In this document: positions 26,859-36,661 of the stretch, in pieces
Numbering within the stretch: position 1 is the first letter of the stretch
Layout of the letters: every line of letters begins with the position of its first letter
Assembly (NCBI RefSeq): GCF_040931995.1
Contig: NZ_CP162412.1
Location: forward strand, 2,170,001-2,234,000
Source of the DNA: Pelagovum sp. HNIBRBA483
Lineage (GTDB): Bacteria > Pseudomonadota > Alphaproteobacteria > Rhodobacterales > Rhodobacteraceae
Direction: 5' to 3'
Length of the DNA stretch: 64,000 nt
Translations under genes and position numbers: made by a program
Notes under the pieces: model-generated
Databases searched by the model: none
The model's input: the letters and a program-made list of their open reading frames with translations, nothing else
What the model was told of the DNA's origin: nothing

Positions 26859-27725
26859 ATGACCCGCCCGTCCATCTCGTTTGAATTTTTCCCTCCCAAA
26901 TCGCTCGAAGCATCGTTCCGGCTTTGGGATACGATCAACACGCTGTCACCGCTCGCGCCGGAGTTCGTCTCGGTGACATATGGCGCGGGGGGCACGACCC
27001 GCAAACTGACGCATGATGCAGTCAGCACGATCCACAAGCGCACCGGCCTGAACGTTGCCGCACATCTGACTTGTGTTGATGCCAGCCGCGACGAAACACT
27101 CGAAATCGCACGCGCCTACAAGGCCGCGGGCGTCTCGGATATTGTCGCCCTCCGTGGCGACCCGCCGAAAGGCGCCATAGGGTTTACCCCACACGCCGCA
27201 GGCTTCAGCTCGTCTGTCGAATTGATTGAGGCGCTGGCAAGTGAAGGCAGCTTTAACATCCGCGTCGGCGCCTACCCCGAGAAGCACCCCGAGGCCGCGT
27301 CCGATCAGGCGAATATCGACTACCTCAAGCGCAAGATAGACGCCGGCGCGACGAGCGCGATTACCCAGTTCTTTTTCGAAGCGGAGACTTTCTTCCGTTT
27401 TCGTGATGCATGCGTGAAAGCGGGAATCGACGTGCCTATCATCCCCGGCATTCTCCCCGTCGAAAACTGGGCAGGAACCCGCCGTTTCGCAGCGCAATGC
27501 GGCACATCCATCCCGAAGGTGGTCGAAGATGCCTTTGAACATGCAGAAAGGGACGGCACGAGCGATCTTCTCGCCACCGCCCTTGCCAGCGAACTGTGCG
27601 ATGATCTTCTCGGTGGCGGCGTGGAGCACCTTCATTTTTACACGCTCAACCGCCCCGAGCTGACTCGCGACGTCTGTTTCGCGCTCGGCATCACACCCGA
27701 ATTGCAACTGGAAAACGTTGCCTGA
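26859..27725 (+). CDS. metF: Methylenetetrahydrofolate reductase
   Basis: This 288-residue FAD-dependent TIM-barrel enzyme reduces 5,10-methylene-THF to 5-methyl-THF, the methyl donor for methionine. Family motifs are SFEFFPPK at the N-terminus, SVTYGAGGTTR, VALRGDPP and HFYTLNR near the C-terminus. The length is normal for the bacterial enzyme. AGGA precedes the ATG. Control by the divergent MetR is implied by the two boxes upstream. A terminator follows. Confidence 0.96.
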   Translation: MTRPSISFEFFPPKSLEASFRLWDTINTLSPLAPEFVSVTYGAGGTTRKLTHDAVSTIHKRTGLNVAAHLTCVDASRDETLEIARAYKAAGVSDIVALRGDPPKGAIGFTPHAAGFSSSVELIEALASEGSFNIRVGAYPEKHPEAASDQANIDYLKRKIDAGATSAITQFFFEAETFFRFRDACVKAGIDVPIIPGILPVENWAGTRRFAAQCGTSIPKVVEDAFEHAERDGTSDLLATALASELCDDLLGGGVEHLHFYTLNRPELTRDVCFALGITPELQLENVA

Positions 27726-27762
27726 CGCCACTTCAACTTGGTTCGACTCCCCGTGAACCTCT

Positions 27763-27797
27763 CCGCCTGTCGTCATTTCCGGCAGGCGGTTTTTCTT
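27763..27797 (+). terminator. Rho-independent terminator after metF
   Basis: A 10-bp stem with one G-T pair (CCGCCTGTCG 27763-27772 with CGGCAGGCGG 27780-27789) and a 7-base loop is followed by TTTTTCTTT. Confidence 0.88.
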
Positions 27798-27911
27798 TGC
27801 GCCGATGGGCGGAAAAACGCTGTCCCTCCCTGCATTTACTAGAAACGAGACTGGCGCCCAGTATATCAGCCGGATAGGGTGCTCGGCACAGGAAATACGG
27901 ATCAGGCAGGA

Positions 27912-30900
27912 ATGAAGGCCAATTTCGCTCTCTCGCTCACTGAAGACGGTGTCCGCCTGTTTCAGCGCGTTTCGCGCGGCTGGGCAGTCGTGGGCGAGGT
28001 CGCCCATGCGGACCCAGAAGCGAGCGCGAAAATGGCCGCGCTGCGCCGCGAGGCGCTGGCGCGTGAACCATCCGGCCTGCGTACCAAGCTCCTGATCCCA
28101 AACGAGCAGATCAAGTACATCTCCCTGCAAAACCCGATCGCCACCACGGCCGAGATCGACGCTGCTCTGCAAAACGCGACAGCCTACCCGATCAGCGAAA
28201 TCGTGCACGACCACAGCCGCGACGAGAACCAAACCTTTGTCGCCGCCGTCACCCGCGAAACTCTCGACGAGGCCGAAAAATTCGCTGAGACGCACCAGTT
28301 CATGCCGGTTTGCTTTGCCGCCGTGCCCGAGAAGGGCACCTATGTAGGCGAAGTTTTCTTCGGTCGCACCCTCGCCGCCCTGAGCCTGCTCGGCCCCGGA
28401 CAAGTGATCGAGCGGGACGATGTACCAGTCAGCCTGACCGACGACTTGGCAGACCTACCACCATCACCTGATGCCAGCGCGCAAGCGCCGGTCGAGGATT
28501 CCACACCGGAGGAATCGTTCGCGGAAATTTACGATGAAATGGTGCAGCCGCCCCTGTCAGAACCTGTATCCGAAGCGCCGCAGGCGTCAGATGTGACCAC
28601 CCCGCGCCAAAGCGCTTCTGCCCGCTTCACCCCTATGGCTGTTCTTGGCACTGGCGTTGCAGACTCAGCAGCTGAAGAAGGCCCCGCAGCGCCGACCGAG
28701 CCTGTACTTTTCGCGCACACAATCAGCGACACACCCGCCCCGCCCCCCGAGGCAAAGGCGCTCTTCGGTGCCAAACGGGATGACGATAGCACCGCGCAAC
28801 CAGACCCAGCAGACGTCGCAAGCCGCTTGACAAAAGCCGCCGGCCGCCTCGCCAAAACGATCAGCGCGACCTCACCGGCCACCGACGAACAAGACACGCC
28901 AGCAACAGGCAGCCTAAAGGCGCTCTTTGCATCTACCCGCACAAAACCGGCAACCGCGCCGGAGCCCCGCAACGAGCCGCTGGTCCGAAAAGATCCGCCT
29001 GCGGTGCAACCGGCAATGTTGCCCCCCGTGCCGCCGCCAGCACCCTTCGCCAGCCGCCCAACGGCTGGAAACGATGAGCGACGCTTCACGGTTTTCGGCG
29101 CGAGAGATCGCCAGCCGCGCAGCATGCGCGACCCGCGCTTCCTTTCGCTGCTGGCTTCGAGCATCATTTTTGCCTTCGCGGTTGGCTACCTGGGCTTTGC
29201 GGGATGGGATCGCCTCAGCAATGGCGCAGAGCCGGAACTTTCCAGCGTCGAGCCGGTCGTTGCTGAAATCCCGCCCGAGGCTCCGCAAATGCCCAGCGAA
29301 ACGGATGGGCGGTCCTTCGATCCCGTGTCGGAGCAACCAGTCACTGCCGTCCAAGACCCGACATTCCCCGCCCCAGATGCAACCACGCCCGCTTTGCCCG
29401 ATGTCGCGGACACAGCCACGCAAAGCGCTGCTGCCGCGCCGGAAGCAGAGCAGGTACCTGTCATCGCGGGGCGCGTTCTGACCCCGGATGAGGCGCAAAC
29501 AATCTATCAGCGTACCGGCGTCTGGCAGCGTGCGCCGCGCTTTGCCGCCATCCCGCAAATCCTCTCCGAAGAAAGCGGCGCAGGTGCACCGATCTCGATG
29601 CCTACAGCATCGCAAGAGGTGCTGCCGCTTCCCGTTATCGCCGGTTCAACGCCTGATCAGGTTATGCTGGCACCGCTGGACCCGCCGCCCGCAGGCACAA
29701 GTTTCGCGCGGGATGCGCGCGGCTTCATACTGGCCACGGCGGAAGGAACGCAGCTTCCCAACGGCGTTACCGTCTATGCGGGCCAGCCCGACGTTCCGTT
29801 CCGCGCCCGTCCGGGGACGGAGCTGCCGCCTGACCCGCCATCCCTCCAGCCCGGCGCACAGATCACCGAAAGCGGCGCTTTGCTTCTGGCTGTGCGGCCG
29901 GTCGTAACCCCGCCAAACCGCCCTGCGGGGATCGCGCCCGAGCCGGCGGTTGAAACCCCGCCCGAGCCGGAAGCGGCGGCGGAGGCGACGGCCATAACGC
30001 CCGCCGAAACCGAAGCCACGGTTGTTCCCGCCCCGATCGACCCCGAAACCGGCCTGCCGCTCACCATCATCGAAGGCTCTCCCGACCTTCCCCCACCCAA
30101 CCGCCCTGCCGGCCTCGCGCCTGAGCGGATCATTGAACCCGAAACCGGCCTACCAATATCGATCACCGACGAACCGCCTGCGGTCCTTCCCCCGGCACGG
30201 CCGGATGGGCTCGCACCTGAAGACACAGCTCCGCCGGATCAGACCGACGCGACGAATGCTACCGATGCCACTACAGGCGTTGATGAGGCGCTCGCTGACG
30301 CCACTTCAGCCGATGATGAGGCACTCGCCGATGCGGACCTCGTCGCCCTCTTCGACAATCCCGGAGGGGTCGGTTTCGCTGCGCTTCAGCCGCCCGCCCG
30401 CCCTTCAGGGTTAGTGGCGACCGCCCCGTCATGGTCGCGCGCGGATCTCGGCACCGGATCGCCTCCTGCCCGCCCTGCTGATCTGATCGCTTCCGCACTG
30501 CCCGACAATGACGTGCTGGCGATTTCGGCAGCCCTGAACTCGGCAAGGACAGCAGTAGCCAGCAGCGATCTGGTTCCCGATCTGACCATCGTGCCGGAAC
30601 CGCGCCCGCGCAACTTCGACCAAATCGTCGCCAATGTGCGCCAGATCGCGGCAACCCGCCCCGTCGCGGCCTCGCAAGCTGCCGCGCCTTCCGGTTCTGT
30701 CCCCCGCTCTGTGGCCGACGCCGCCACCGAAGAATCCGCAATTTCCCTGCGCGGCTTGGCATTGCTCGGCATCTTCGAAAGCGGAGGCAACCGCACCGCG
30801 CTGGTGCGGCTTCCCAATGGCCGGATCACGCGGGTTGGCAGCGGAGACAGGCTTGATGGCGGACAAGTCGCCTCAATCGGTCAAACCAGCCTGACATATC

Positions 30901-30938
30901 GCTCTGGTGGCCGAACATTGACGCTCGAAATGCCGTAA
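27912..30938 (+). CDS. Large proline-rich bitopic membrane protein with PilP/GspC-like C-terminus
   Basis: This protein of about 1008 residues has no name I can assign. A folded N-terminal part (about 1-175; starts MKANFALSLTEDGVRLFQR) is followed by an Ala/Pro-rich linker, one transmembrane helix at about 410-432 (LLASSIIFAFAVGYLGF), and a long Pro/Glu/Thr-rich stretch containing five PPxRPxxL repeats. The C-terminal 65 residues (LRGLALLGIFES...RITRVGSGDRL...) look like the beta-rich domain of PilP/GspC proteins. The predicted topology is cytoplasmic N-terminus and periplasmic C-terminus. The start at 27912 leads into the apparent conserved N-terminus; a GTG at 27879 is an alternative. Similar proteins occur in roseobacters without known function. 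Confidence 0.8.
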   Translation: MKANFALSLTEDGVRLFQRVSRGWAVVGEVAHADPEASAKMAALRREALAREPSGLRTKLLIPNEQIKYISLQNPIATTAEIDAALQNATAYPISEIVHDHSRDENQTFVAAVTRETLDEAEKFAETHQFMPVCFAAVPEKGTYVGEVFFGRTLAALSLLGPGQVIERDDVPVSLTDDLADLPPSPDASAQAPVEDSTPEESFAEIYDEMVQPPLSEPVSEAPQASDVTTPRQSASARFTPMAVLGTGVADSAAEEGPAAPTEPVLFAHTISDTPAPPPEAKALFGAKRDDDSTAQPDPADVASRLTKAAGRLAKTISATSPATDEQDTPATGSLKALFASTRTKPATAPEPRNEPLVRKDPPAVQPAMLPPVPPPAPFASRPTAGNDERRFTVFGARDRQPRSMRDPRFLSLLASSIIFAFAVGYLGFAGWDRLSNGAEPELSSVEPVVAEIPPEAPQMPSETDGRSFDPVSEQPVTAVQDPTFPAPDATTPALPDVADTATQSAAAAPEAEQVPVIAGRVLTPDEAQTIYQRTGVWQRAPRFAAIPQILSEESGAGAPISMPTASQEVLPLPVIAGSTPDQVMLAPLDPPPAGTSFARDARGFILATAEGTQLPNGVTVYAGQPDVPFRARPGTELPPDPPSLQPGAQITESGALLLAVRPVVTPPNRPAGIAPEPAVETPPEPEAAAEATAITPAETEATVVPAPIDPETGLPLTIIEGSPDLPPPNRPAGLAPERIIEPETGLPISITDEPPAVLPPARPDGLAPEDTAPPDQTDATNATDATTGVDEALADATSADDEALADADLVALFDNPGGVGFAALQPPARPSGLVATAPSWSRADLGTGSPPARPADLIASALPDNDVLAISAALNSARTAVASSDLVPDLTIVPEPRPRNFDQIVANVRQIAATRPVAASQAAAPSGSVPRSVADAATEESAISLRGLALLGIFESGGNRTALVRLPNGRITRVGSGDRLDGGQVASIGQTSLTYRSGGRTLTLEMP
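29910..30485 (+). repeat. Five PPxRPxxL-coding repeats in the proline-rich protein
   Basis: The motif appears as PPNRPAGIAPE, PPNRPAGLAPE, PPARPDGLAPE, PPARPSGLVA and PPARPADLIA at roughly even spacing. The second and third copies belong to longer units that begin PETGLP. Codons differ between copies, so the repetition is kept at the protein level. Confidence 0.75.
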
Positions 30939-31003
30939 ACACTCGATAGAGACGCCCGTTTCAAACCGTTGTCATTCCGTGCCGCGATTGCGATAGTAAA
31001 ATT

Positions 31004-32995
31004 ATGGAAAGTTTCCTCTTTCAAGCCACGATCTATCTCGGTGCTGCGGTCATTGCCGTGCCGCTTGCCGCCCGCCTCGGGCTGGGCTCTGTCCTCGGCT
31101 ATCTTGCCGCAGGCATTGTGATCGGACCGCTGACAGGGCTCGTCGGCAGCGAAACCCAAGATCTTCAGCATTTTGCCGAATTTGGCGTGGTCATGATGTT
31201 GTTTCTCATCGGGTTGGAGCTGGAGCCGCGCACCCTATGGGCCATGCGCATGCGCCTGTTGGGGCTTGGAGGGTTGCAAATCGTTTTGACCGCCGGCGCC
31301 ATCACCGGCGGCCTGATCTTCATGGGCACCTCCACGGCAACCGCGCTCGCTATCGGGATGATCCTGTCGCTGTCATCGACCGCAATCGTTCTGCAAACAT
31401 TGTCGGAAAAGGGACTGGTGCAAACCTCGGGTGGGCGCAATGTCTTCTCGGTTCTGCTGTCGCAGGATATCGCCGTGATCCCGATGCTGGCAGTTTTGCC
31501 CCTTTTTGCGGTTTCACTGCCGGTATCGCTCTCGCCTGACGGGTCCATCGCCCGCGAGACGGCCACCAACGGCAGTGATCACGGCGCAAGTGATGCCCAT
31601 TCCGCGGCATTCGATTTTGTGCAAGGGCTGCCCGGTTGGGGGGTGACGCTGATTACCGTCGCGGCAATCGCAGCAATCATCCTCGCTGGCAGCTTCCTCA
31701 CACGACCGGTATTTCGCTACATCCACCTCGCGCGCCTGCGTGAGATGTATACCGCGCTCGCGCTTCTCATGGTGGTGTCCATTGCGGTTCTGATGGATTT
31801 CGTCGGCCTCTCCCCCGCGCTCGGAACCTTTCTGGCGGGCGTTGTCCTTGCCAATTCCGAATTCCGCCACGAGCTGGAAAGCGACCTTGAGCCATTCAAA
31901 GGGCTGCTGCTCGGCCTGTTCTTCATCACCGTGGGCGCGGGCTTCGACTTCGCCGCCTTCTTCCAAGAGCCGTTCCGGATCATTGGCCTAACGCTTCTGC
32001 TGATCGTCCTCAAATTCTCGGTGCTGTTTCTTCTGGCACTGGTCTGGAAAATCCGCAAACGGGACCGCTGGCTGTTCACCCTCGGTCTGAGCCAGGCAGG
32101 TGAGTTTGGCTTCGTCCTTGTCTCGTTCGCTCTGGCTACAGGCGTATTGACTCAAGCGCTCGGTCAGAACCTGATCCTCGTGATCGCGCTATCGATGCTG
32201 ATCACCCCGTTGCTATTCATCCTTTACGAATATCTGAGCCGCCGCTCGACCGAAGAGACGACAACCACCGCTGCCGACGAGATCGACAAGCAAGGGCCCG
32301 TCATCATAGCGGGCATCGGGCGCTTCGGGCAGATATCGAACCGCCTGATCCAAAGCGCCGGTTTCCAAACCATCGTGCTCGACAATGATCTGGAGACGGT
32401 TCAGATGATGCGCAAATTCGGCGCGCGCGGGTTCTTTGGCGATCCAACCCGCCCTGACCTGCTGAAAGCCGCCGGTATCGAAACCGCCCGCGTGCTTCTA
32501 GTCGCGGTGGACGACAAGCACACCGCCGTTAAGCTGGTGAGCTACGCCCGCAAATTGCGGCCCGATCTGCACATTATCGCCCGCGCCCGCGACCGCGTGC
32601 ATGTCTACGAGCTCTACGCCGCCGGCGCCAATGACATCGTGCGCGAACTTTTTGACAGCTCTCTACGCGCAGGGCGCTACGCGCTCGAAAATCTCGGCCT
32701 CTCCGAATACGAGGCGGCTGAGGCACAGGAAGTGTTCTACCACCATGACCGTGACAACCTGCGCGAACTGGCCGAACTGTGGAAACCGGGCGTGCCGATT
32801 TCTGAAATTCCAGAATATGTGAAGCGCGCCCGCGAACTGAACAACGATCTCGAAACGGCATTGGCAACGCGCCAGCAAAAGCGGGATAAGACCGCTGCGC
32901 CACCCCTGCACGAGACACAAGCGCCCCCTCCAGCCGGTTCAGGTGAAGGGGACGATCTCTCCTCCCCACCCGCCGCTGAAAAGGGCGACGCCTAG
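31004..32995 (+). CDS. Kef-type cation:proton antiporter (CPA2) with RCK domain
   Basis: This 663-residue inner-membrane antiporter has about 12-13 hydrophobic segments (about 1-415; VIGPLTGLV, FLIGLELEP, LSLSSTAIVLQ are CPA2 motifs). A cytosolic RCK-N/TrkA-N Rossmann domain follows (about 430-560; AGIGRFGQ, DNDLETVQMMRKFG), then a charged, disordered C-terminus. It probably exchanges K+ for H+ like KefB/KefC. KefF/KefG ancillary genes are not seen beside it. The stop lies four bases from the convergent cobT stop. Confidence 0.9.
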   Translation: MESFLFQATIYLGAAVIAVPLAARLGLGSVLGYLAAGIVIGPLTGLVGSETQDLQHFAEFGVVMMLFLIGLELEPRTLWAMRMRLLGLGGLQIVLTAGAITGGLIFMGTSTATALAIGMILSLSSTAIVLQTLSEKGLVQTSGGRNVFSVLLSQDIAVIPMLAVLPLFAVSLPVSLSPDGSIARETATNGSDHGASDAHSAAFDFVQGLPGWGVTLITVAAIAAIILAGSFLTRPVFRYIHLARLREMYTALALLMVVSIAVLMDFVGLSPALGTFLAGVVLANSEFRHELESDLEPFKGLLLGLFFITVGAGFDFAAFFQEPFRIIGLTLLLIVLKFSVLFLLALVWKIRKRDRWLFTLGLSQAGEFGFVLVSFALATGVLTQALGQNLILVIALSMLITPLLFILYEYLSRRSTEETTTTAADEIDKQGPVIIAGIGRFGQISNRLIQSAGFQTIVLDNDLETVQMMRKFGARGFFGDPTRPDLLKAAGIETARVLLVAVDDKHTAVKLVSYARKLRPDLHIIARARDRVHVYELYAAGANDIVRELFDSSLRAGRYALENLGLSEYEAAEAQEVFYHHDRDNLRELAELWKPGVPISEIPEYVKRARELNNDLETALATRQQKRDKTAAPPLHETQAPPPAGSGEGDDLSSPPAAEKGDA

Positions 32996-32999
32996 ACCT

Positions 33000-34016
33000 C
33001 TAGCCGTCGCTCACGCCCGCTTCCGCAAATGTCGCCATGCCCGAATGGCACGCAATCGCGCCTTTAAGCACACCGATTGCCAGTGCCGCGCCCGAGCCTT
33101 CGCCCAACCGGAGGCCGAGATCGAGAAGCGGCTGTTTGCCAATCGCATCAAGCAAACGCATATGCGCGCCCTCCGCGCTCTTATGCCCCGCAACAGCGTG
33201 ATCCAACGCGCCATCGGCGGTTTTGGCCAGAACGAGCGCCGCGGCGGTGCAGATAAAGCCATCAATAATGACCGGAATGCGGTGTTGATGCGCCGCCGCC
33301 ATCGCGCCCGCCATTGCTGCGATCTCGCGTCCGCCAAGGCAACGTAGCGCTTGCAGCGGGTCAGCGCGCGCCTCCGGATTACGCGCCAGACCATCGGCAA
33401 CGGCCTGCGTTTTGCGGGCAAGGCCTGCGTCATCCACTCCAGTGCCACGCCCTGTCCAGTCCGCCGGATCGCCACCAAGTATAGCCGCAGCAATCCCCGC
33501 AGCCGACGTGGTGTTGCCAATGCCCATCTCGCCCGTGACCACGAGATCAGCCTTCGGGTCAACAGCCTCCCAGCCAGCCGCCAGTGCAGCGACAACCTCG
33601 ACCTCGCTCATCGCGGGGCCTTGGGTGAAATCGTTCGTCGGGTTATCAAGCTCCAGCGCATGCACATCCATCTTCGCGCCAAAGGCCTTGGCCAGCTGGT
33701 TGATCGCTGCACCACCGTGCTCGAAATTGGCCACCATCTGCACCGTGACCTCCGGCGGAAAGGCCGACACACCTTGCGCACAAACGCCATGATTTCCTGC
33801 AAAGACAAGCACCTGAGGCGCTGCCAGTTGGGGCTTCTGGTCACCGCGCCACGCGGCATACCAAATCGCCAAATCCTCCAGACGGCCCAACGCTCCCGGC
33901 GGTTTGGTCAATTGCCCGTTCCGCGCCTCCGCAGCATCTTTCGCCGCAGTGTCGGCTGTGGGCAGGGCTGCCAGAACCGCGCGAAACTCTTCAAGTGTCA
34001 AAAAGGGAACTGTCAT
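33000..34016 (-). CDS. cobT: Nicotinate-nucleotide--dimethylbenzimidazole phosphoribosyltransferase
   Basis: This 338-residue enzyme makes alpha-ribazole phosphate for the lower ligand of cobalamin. Family motifs are [10 protein letters not shown] (39-48), [16 protein letters not shown] (162-170) and the catalytic Glu306 in LGEGSGAAL. The start at 34016 follows a GAGGA site. It is divergent from cobS by 76 bases, so the last steps of nucleotide-loop assembly are paired here. No cobalamin riboswitch fits in that short gap. Confidence 0.95.
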   Translation of the reverse strand: MTVPFLTLEEFRAVLAALPTADTAAKDAAEARNGQLTKPPGALGRLEDLAIWYAAWRGDQKPQLAAPQVLVFAGNHGVCAQGVSAFPPEVTVQMVANFEHGGAAINQLAKAFGAKMDVHALELDNPTNDFTQGPAMSEVEVVAALAAGWEAVDPKADLVVTGEMGIGNTTSAAGIAAAILGGDPADWTGRGTGVDDAGLARKTQAVADGLARNPEARADPLQALRCLGGREIAAMAGAMAAAHQHRIPVIIDGFICTAAALVLAKTADGALDHAVAGHKSAEGAHMRLLDAIGKQPLLDLGLRLGEGSGAALAIGVLKGAIACHSGMATFAEAGVSDG

Positions 34017-34092
34017 CTCGTCCTCATTGATTTTCAGCTGGCATCTGTCTATCGCTCCTCGCCGAGAATGAAAGCACAGAAAGGGCGCACCG

Positions 34093-34869
34093 ATGCGCAA
34101 CCGCGACACCCGCCTGCAAGATTTCGAACGTGCCGACATCGCCCGCGCATTGGGCCTGATCAGCCGCCTTCCAGTGCGCGTTGACCCTGATAGCGCGCAG
34201 GCGCGCGGGGGCGCCGCCGCGTGGGCATGGCCTGTTGCAGGCGGCATCATCGGCGCGATTGCCGCCCTCGCCGCCGCGATCGCACTCGGCTTGGGCCTCG
34301 GCCCCGCGATCGCGGCGGCTCTGGCACTTGCAACCCTCGTCGTGATTACCGGCGCGATGCATGAAGACGGGCTGGCCGATTGCGCAGACGGTTTCTGGGG
34401 CGGATGGGAAAAAACCCGCCGCCTCGAGATCATGAAAGACAGCCATATCGGCGCCTATGGCGTCGCGGCGCTGATCCTCTCTTTCCTGCTGCGCTGGTCC
34501 GCGCTGACGATGCTCTTTGCGGAAGGCTACGTCTGGACGACACTCATCGCCGCCGCAGCGCTGAGCCGTGCACCGATGGTGGTGCTGATGCGGCAGCTTC
34601 CCAACGCACGCGGCACGGGCCTTTCCCAATCGGTTGGCCAGCCAACGCTACGCGCTATGCAAGGGGCTTTGATCGCCGCACTTGTCATCGGATTTCTGAC
34701 GACCGGATTTCAGATCATCCTGCTGACCATCGTGGTCGCCCTCGCGACGCTTGGCGTTGCCGCCATCGCGCGGGCCAAGATCGACGGACAGACTGGCGAT
34801 GTTCTGGGTGCAACCCAGCAGGTTGCTGAAATCGCCGTTCTGCTTGGCCTCGTCGCGCTTAACAGCTAA
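34093..34869 (+). CDS. cobS: Adenosylcobinamide-GDP ribazoletransferase (cobalamin synthase)
   Basis: This 258-residue integral membrane enzyme joins adenosylcobinamide-GDP and alpha-ribazole. Visible are the metal-binding segment [15 protein letters not shown] (about 92-106), the following [14 protein letters not shown] and several membrane helices. It is divergent from cobT, its pathway partner. The last 11 bases overlap the stop of the convergent FG-GAP gene. Confidence 0.94.
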   Translation: MRNRDTRLQDFERADIARALGLISRLPVRVDPDSAQARGGAAAWAWPVAGGIIGAIAALAAAIALGLGLGPAIAAALALATLVVITGAMHEDGLADCADGFWGGWEKTRRLEIMKDSHIGAYGVAALILSFLLRWSALTMLFAEGYVWTTLIAAAALSRAPMVVLMRQLPNARGTGLSQSVGQPTLRAMQGALIAALVIGFLTTGFQIILLTIVVALATLGVAAIARAKIDGQTGDVLGATQQVAEIAVLLGLVALNS

Positions 34870-35556
34870 GTGCGGCGGCCAGCGACACCGGTGAATAGGC
34901 GCCAAGGCTGCGATGGGTCAGCACCCCGTCAACGAGCCGCGTCGCCACAATCTGCTGCCAATTAGCATCGGCAGTGATCATCTCGGTGCGTCCGCCGCAG
35001 GTGCGAATCCCCCCTTCGATTATGTCGGCCCCGAATTGGTGATTGGTCAGCCCGCTTGCCTCCGCCACAGGGTGCAAAACGCCGTTTTCAAAGCGCCACA
35101 CCCGCAGCACCTTAGCCAAATGCGGGCGATCAATATAGGCGATCTCGATCCAACCGTCGCCATCCAGATCAGCCGCACCCAGCGGCGCCAGCCACCGGAA
35201 ACGCGTCCCGATATGGGGCGTCGCCGCGATCATACCGCTGGGACCATAAATCACCAGCCGCGCGCCCCGTTTCGTGTCGCTCTCGACGGCGATGACCTCC
35301 ATCATACCGTCCCGATCGACATCAAACAGCCGTGGCGCCGTATCTTCAAAGACCGCACTCTCTGGCAGCGTCAACCGCCGCACCGCGCCTGTCTCACTTT
35401 GCAAAACAAGCGCACCCCATTCAATCGGATCGCCCAGTGCGCCATGCGGATAGCGCTCGGTGGGGGCTTCATAGCGTGCCGAGGCAATGGAAAACGGGTC
35501 CGCCTGCGCCGCCCCTGCCCAAAGAGCAAGGAGCAGCACCAGCGAAACCCGTCGCA

Positions 35557-35557
<1 letters not shown>
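34859..35557 (-). CDS. Secreted VCBS/FG-GAP repeat protein
   Basis: This 232-residue exported protein has a signal peptide (RRVSLVLLLALWAGAAQA) and two FG-GAP/VCBS-type calcium loops, DVDRDGMMEV and DLDGDGWIEI, as in beta-propeller blades. Such proteins bind ligands or surfaces; no enzyme motif is seen. Its ATG overlaps the ferredoxin stop by one base (TAATG), so the two are translationally coupled. No functional link between them is known to me. Confidence 0.8.
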
Positions 35558-35922
<365 letters not shown>

Positions 35923-36078
35923 TTATCTAGGGCGTTCAAAGAAGCGGTTCCAGTCAAAATCCCGAAAGAATGTGGGTTGTTCGCGACATCTTGAAGTGTC
36001 CATAACCCTACCATGCCTTTTTCCTGTATTTTCACGACGCGTCAGGTAGCATGCCCCCACAAAAAAGGACGGGCATAG

Positions 36079-36606
36079 ATGCAGTTGAAACTTCGCTTTT
36101 CCAGCCTCGTGGCGCTGACAGTTACGGCGGCCTGTTCCGCGCCGATCCCGGGTCTGGATGCCCTGTTGCCACCAGAGACGACCGAGACAAGCATCGCCCA
36201 AGGGCTCGACGGCACCTGTCAGGCCCGCAGCATCACCCCCGCGATTATCGAGACAGTGACCGAACAAATCGTCGTGCAGCCTGCCGAACTTTCGGCAGAG
36301 GGTGAGGTGCTGGAGCCTGCCACCTTCCGCACTGTCACCCGCCAAGCGATTGTTCAGGAACGCCGTGAGGTGCTGTTTGATGCAGTTTGCCCCACTGATC
36401 TGACGGTGGAATTCGTCTCTGGCCTGCAACGCGCCTTGATCGTGCGCGGTTTTCATGCGGGCGGTGTGACGGGCGACTATGACAGGCTGACCCGCGCTGC
36501 CGTTCAATCCTACCAGAGGCGCACAGGCGGGCCAGACACTTCAACCCTGTCGCTGGCCTCGGCGCAGAGCCTTGGCCTCGTCGCCATCCCCCGCAGCGAG
36601 CTGTAA
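36079..36606 (+). CDS. Peptidoglycan-binding-domain lipoprotein
   Basis: This 175-residue exported protein has a signal ending VTAAC, a plausible though not ideal lipobox with Cys19 lipidated. Its C-terminal PG_binding_1-like domain (about 110-165; LQRALIVRGFHAGGVTGDYDRLTRAAVQSYQRR) probably attaches it to the cell wall. The middle segment (about 40-110) has no family I recognise. AAGGACGGG precedes the ATG, and a terminator follows the stop by seven bases. The 198-base gap upstream holds its promoter and that of the leftward ferredoxin. Confidence 0.8.
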   Translation: MQLKLRFSSLVALTVTAACSAPIPGLDALLPPETTETSIAQGLDGTCQARSITPAIIETVTEQIVVQPAELSAEGEVLEPATFRTVTRQAIVQERREVLFDAVCPTDLTVEFVSGLQRALIVRGFHAGGVTGDYDRLTRAAVQSYQRRTGGPDTSTLSLASAQSLGLVAIPRSEL

Positions 36607-36613
36607 TAAAAAA

Positions 36614-36646
36614 CCCGGCCCGCAGATAGCGGACCGGGGTGTTTTT
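36614..36646. terminator. Terminator between the PG-binding lipoprotein and degP
   Basis: A stem with one mismatch (CCCGG-C-CCGC 36614-36623 with GCGG-A-CCGGG 36629-36638, loop AGATA) ends in GTGTTTTT. A run of A before the stem could let it also serve the convergent degP. Confidence 0.82.
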
Positions 36647-36661
36647 GCATTCTTGGCGGGA

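Noticed and set aside
26946-28403. 485-codon antisense frame across metF and the proline-rich gene
   Set aside because: It crosses the metF terminator and two real genes on the other strand, with no motif or ribosome-binding site.
29910-30485. CRISPR-like repeat array
   Set aside because: The repetition is at the protein level with differing codons, without constant DNA repeats or spacers.
34017-34092. Cobalamin riboswitch between cobT and cobS
   Set aside because: The 76-base divergent gap is too short for the roughly 200-base element and shows no B12-box-like stretch.
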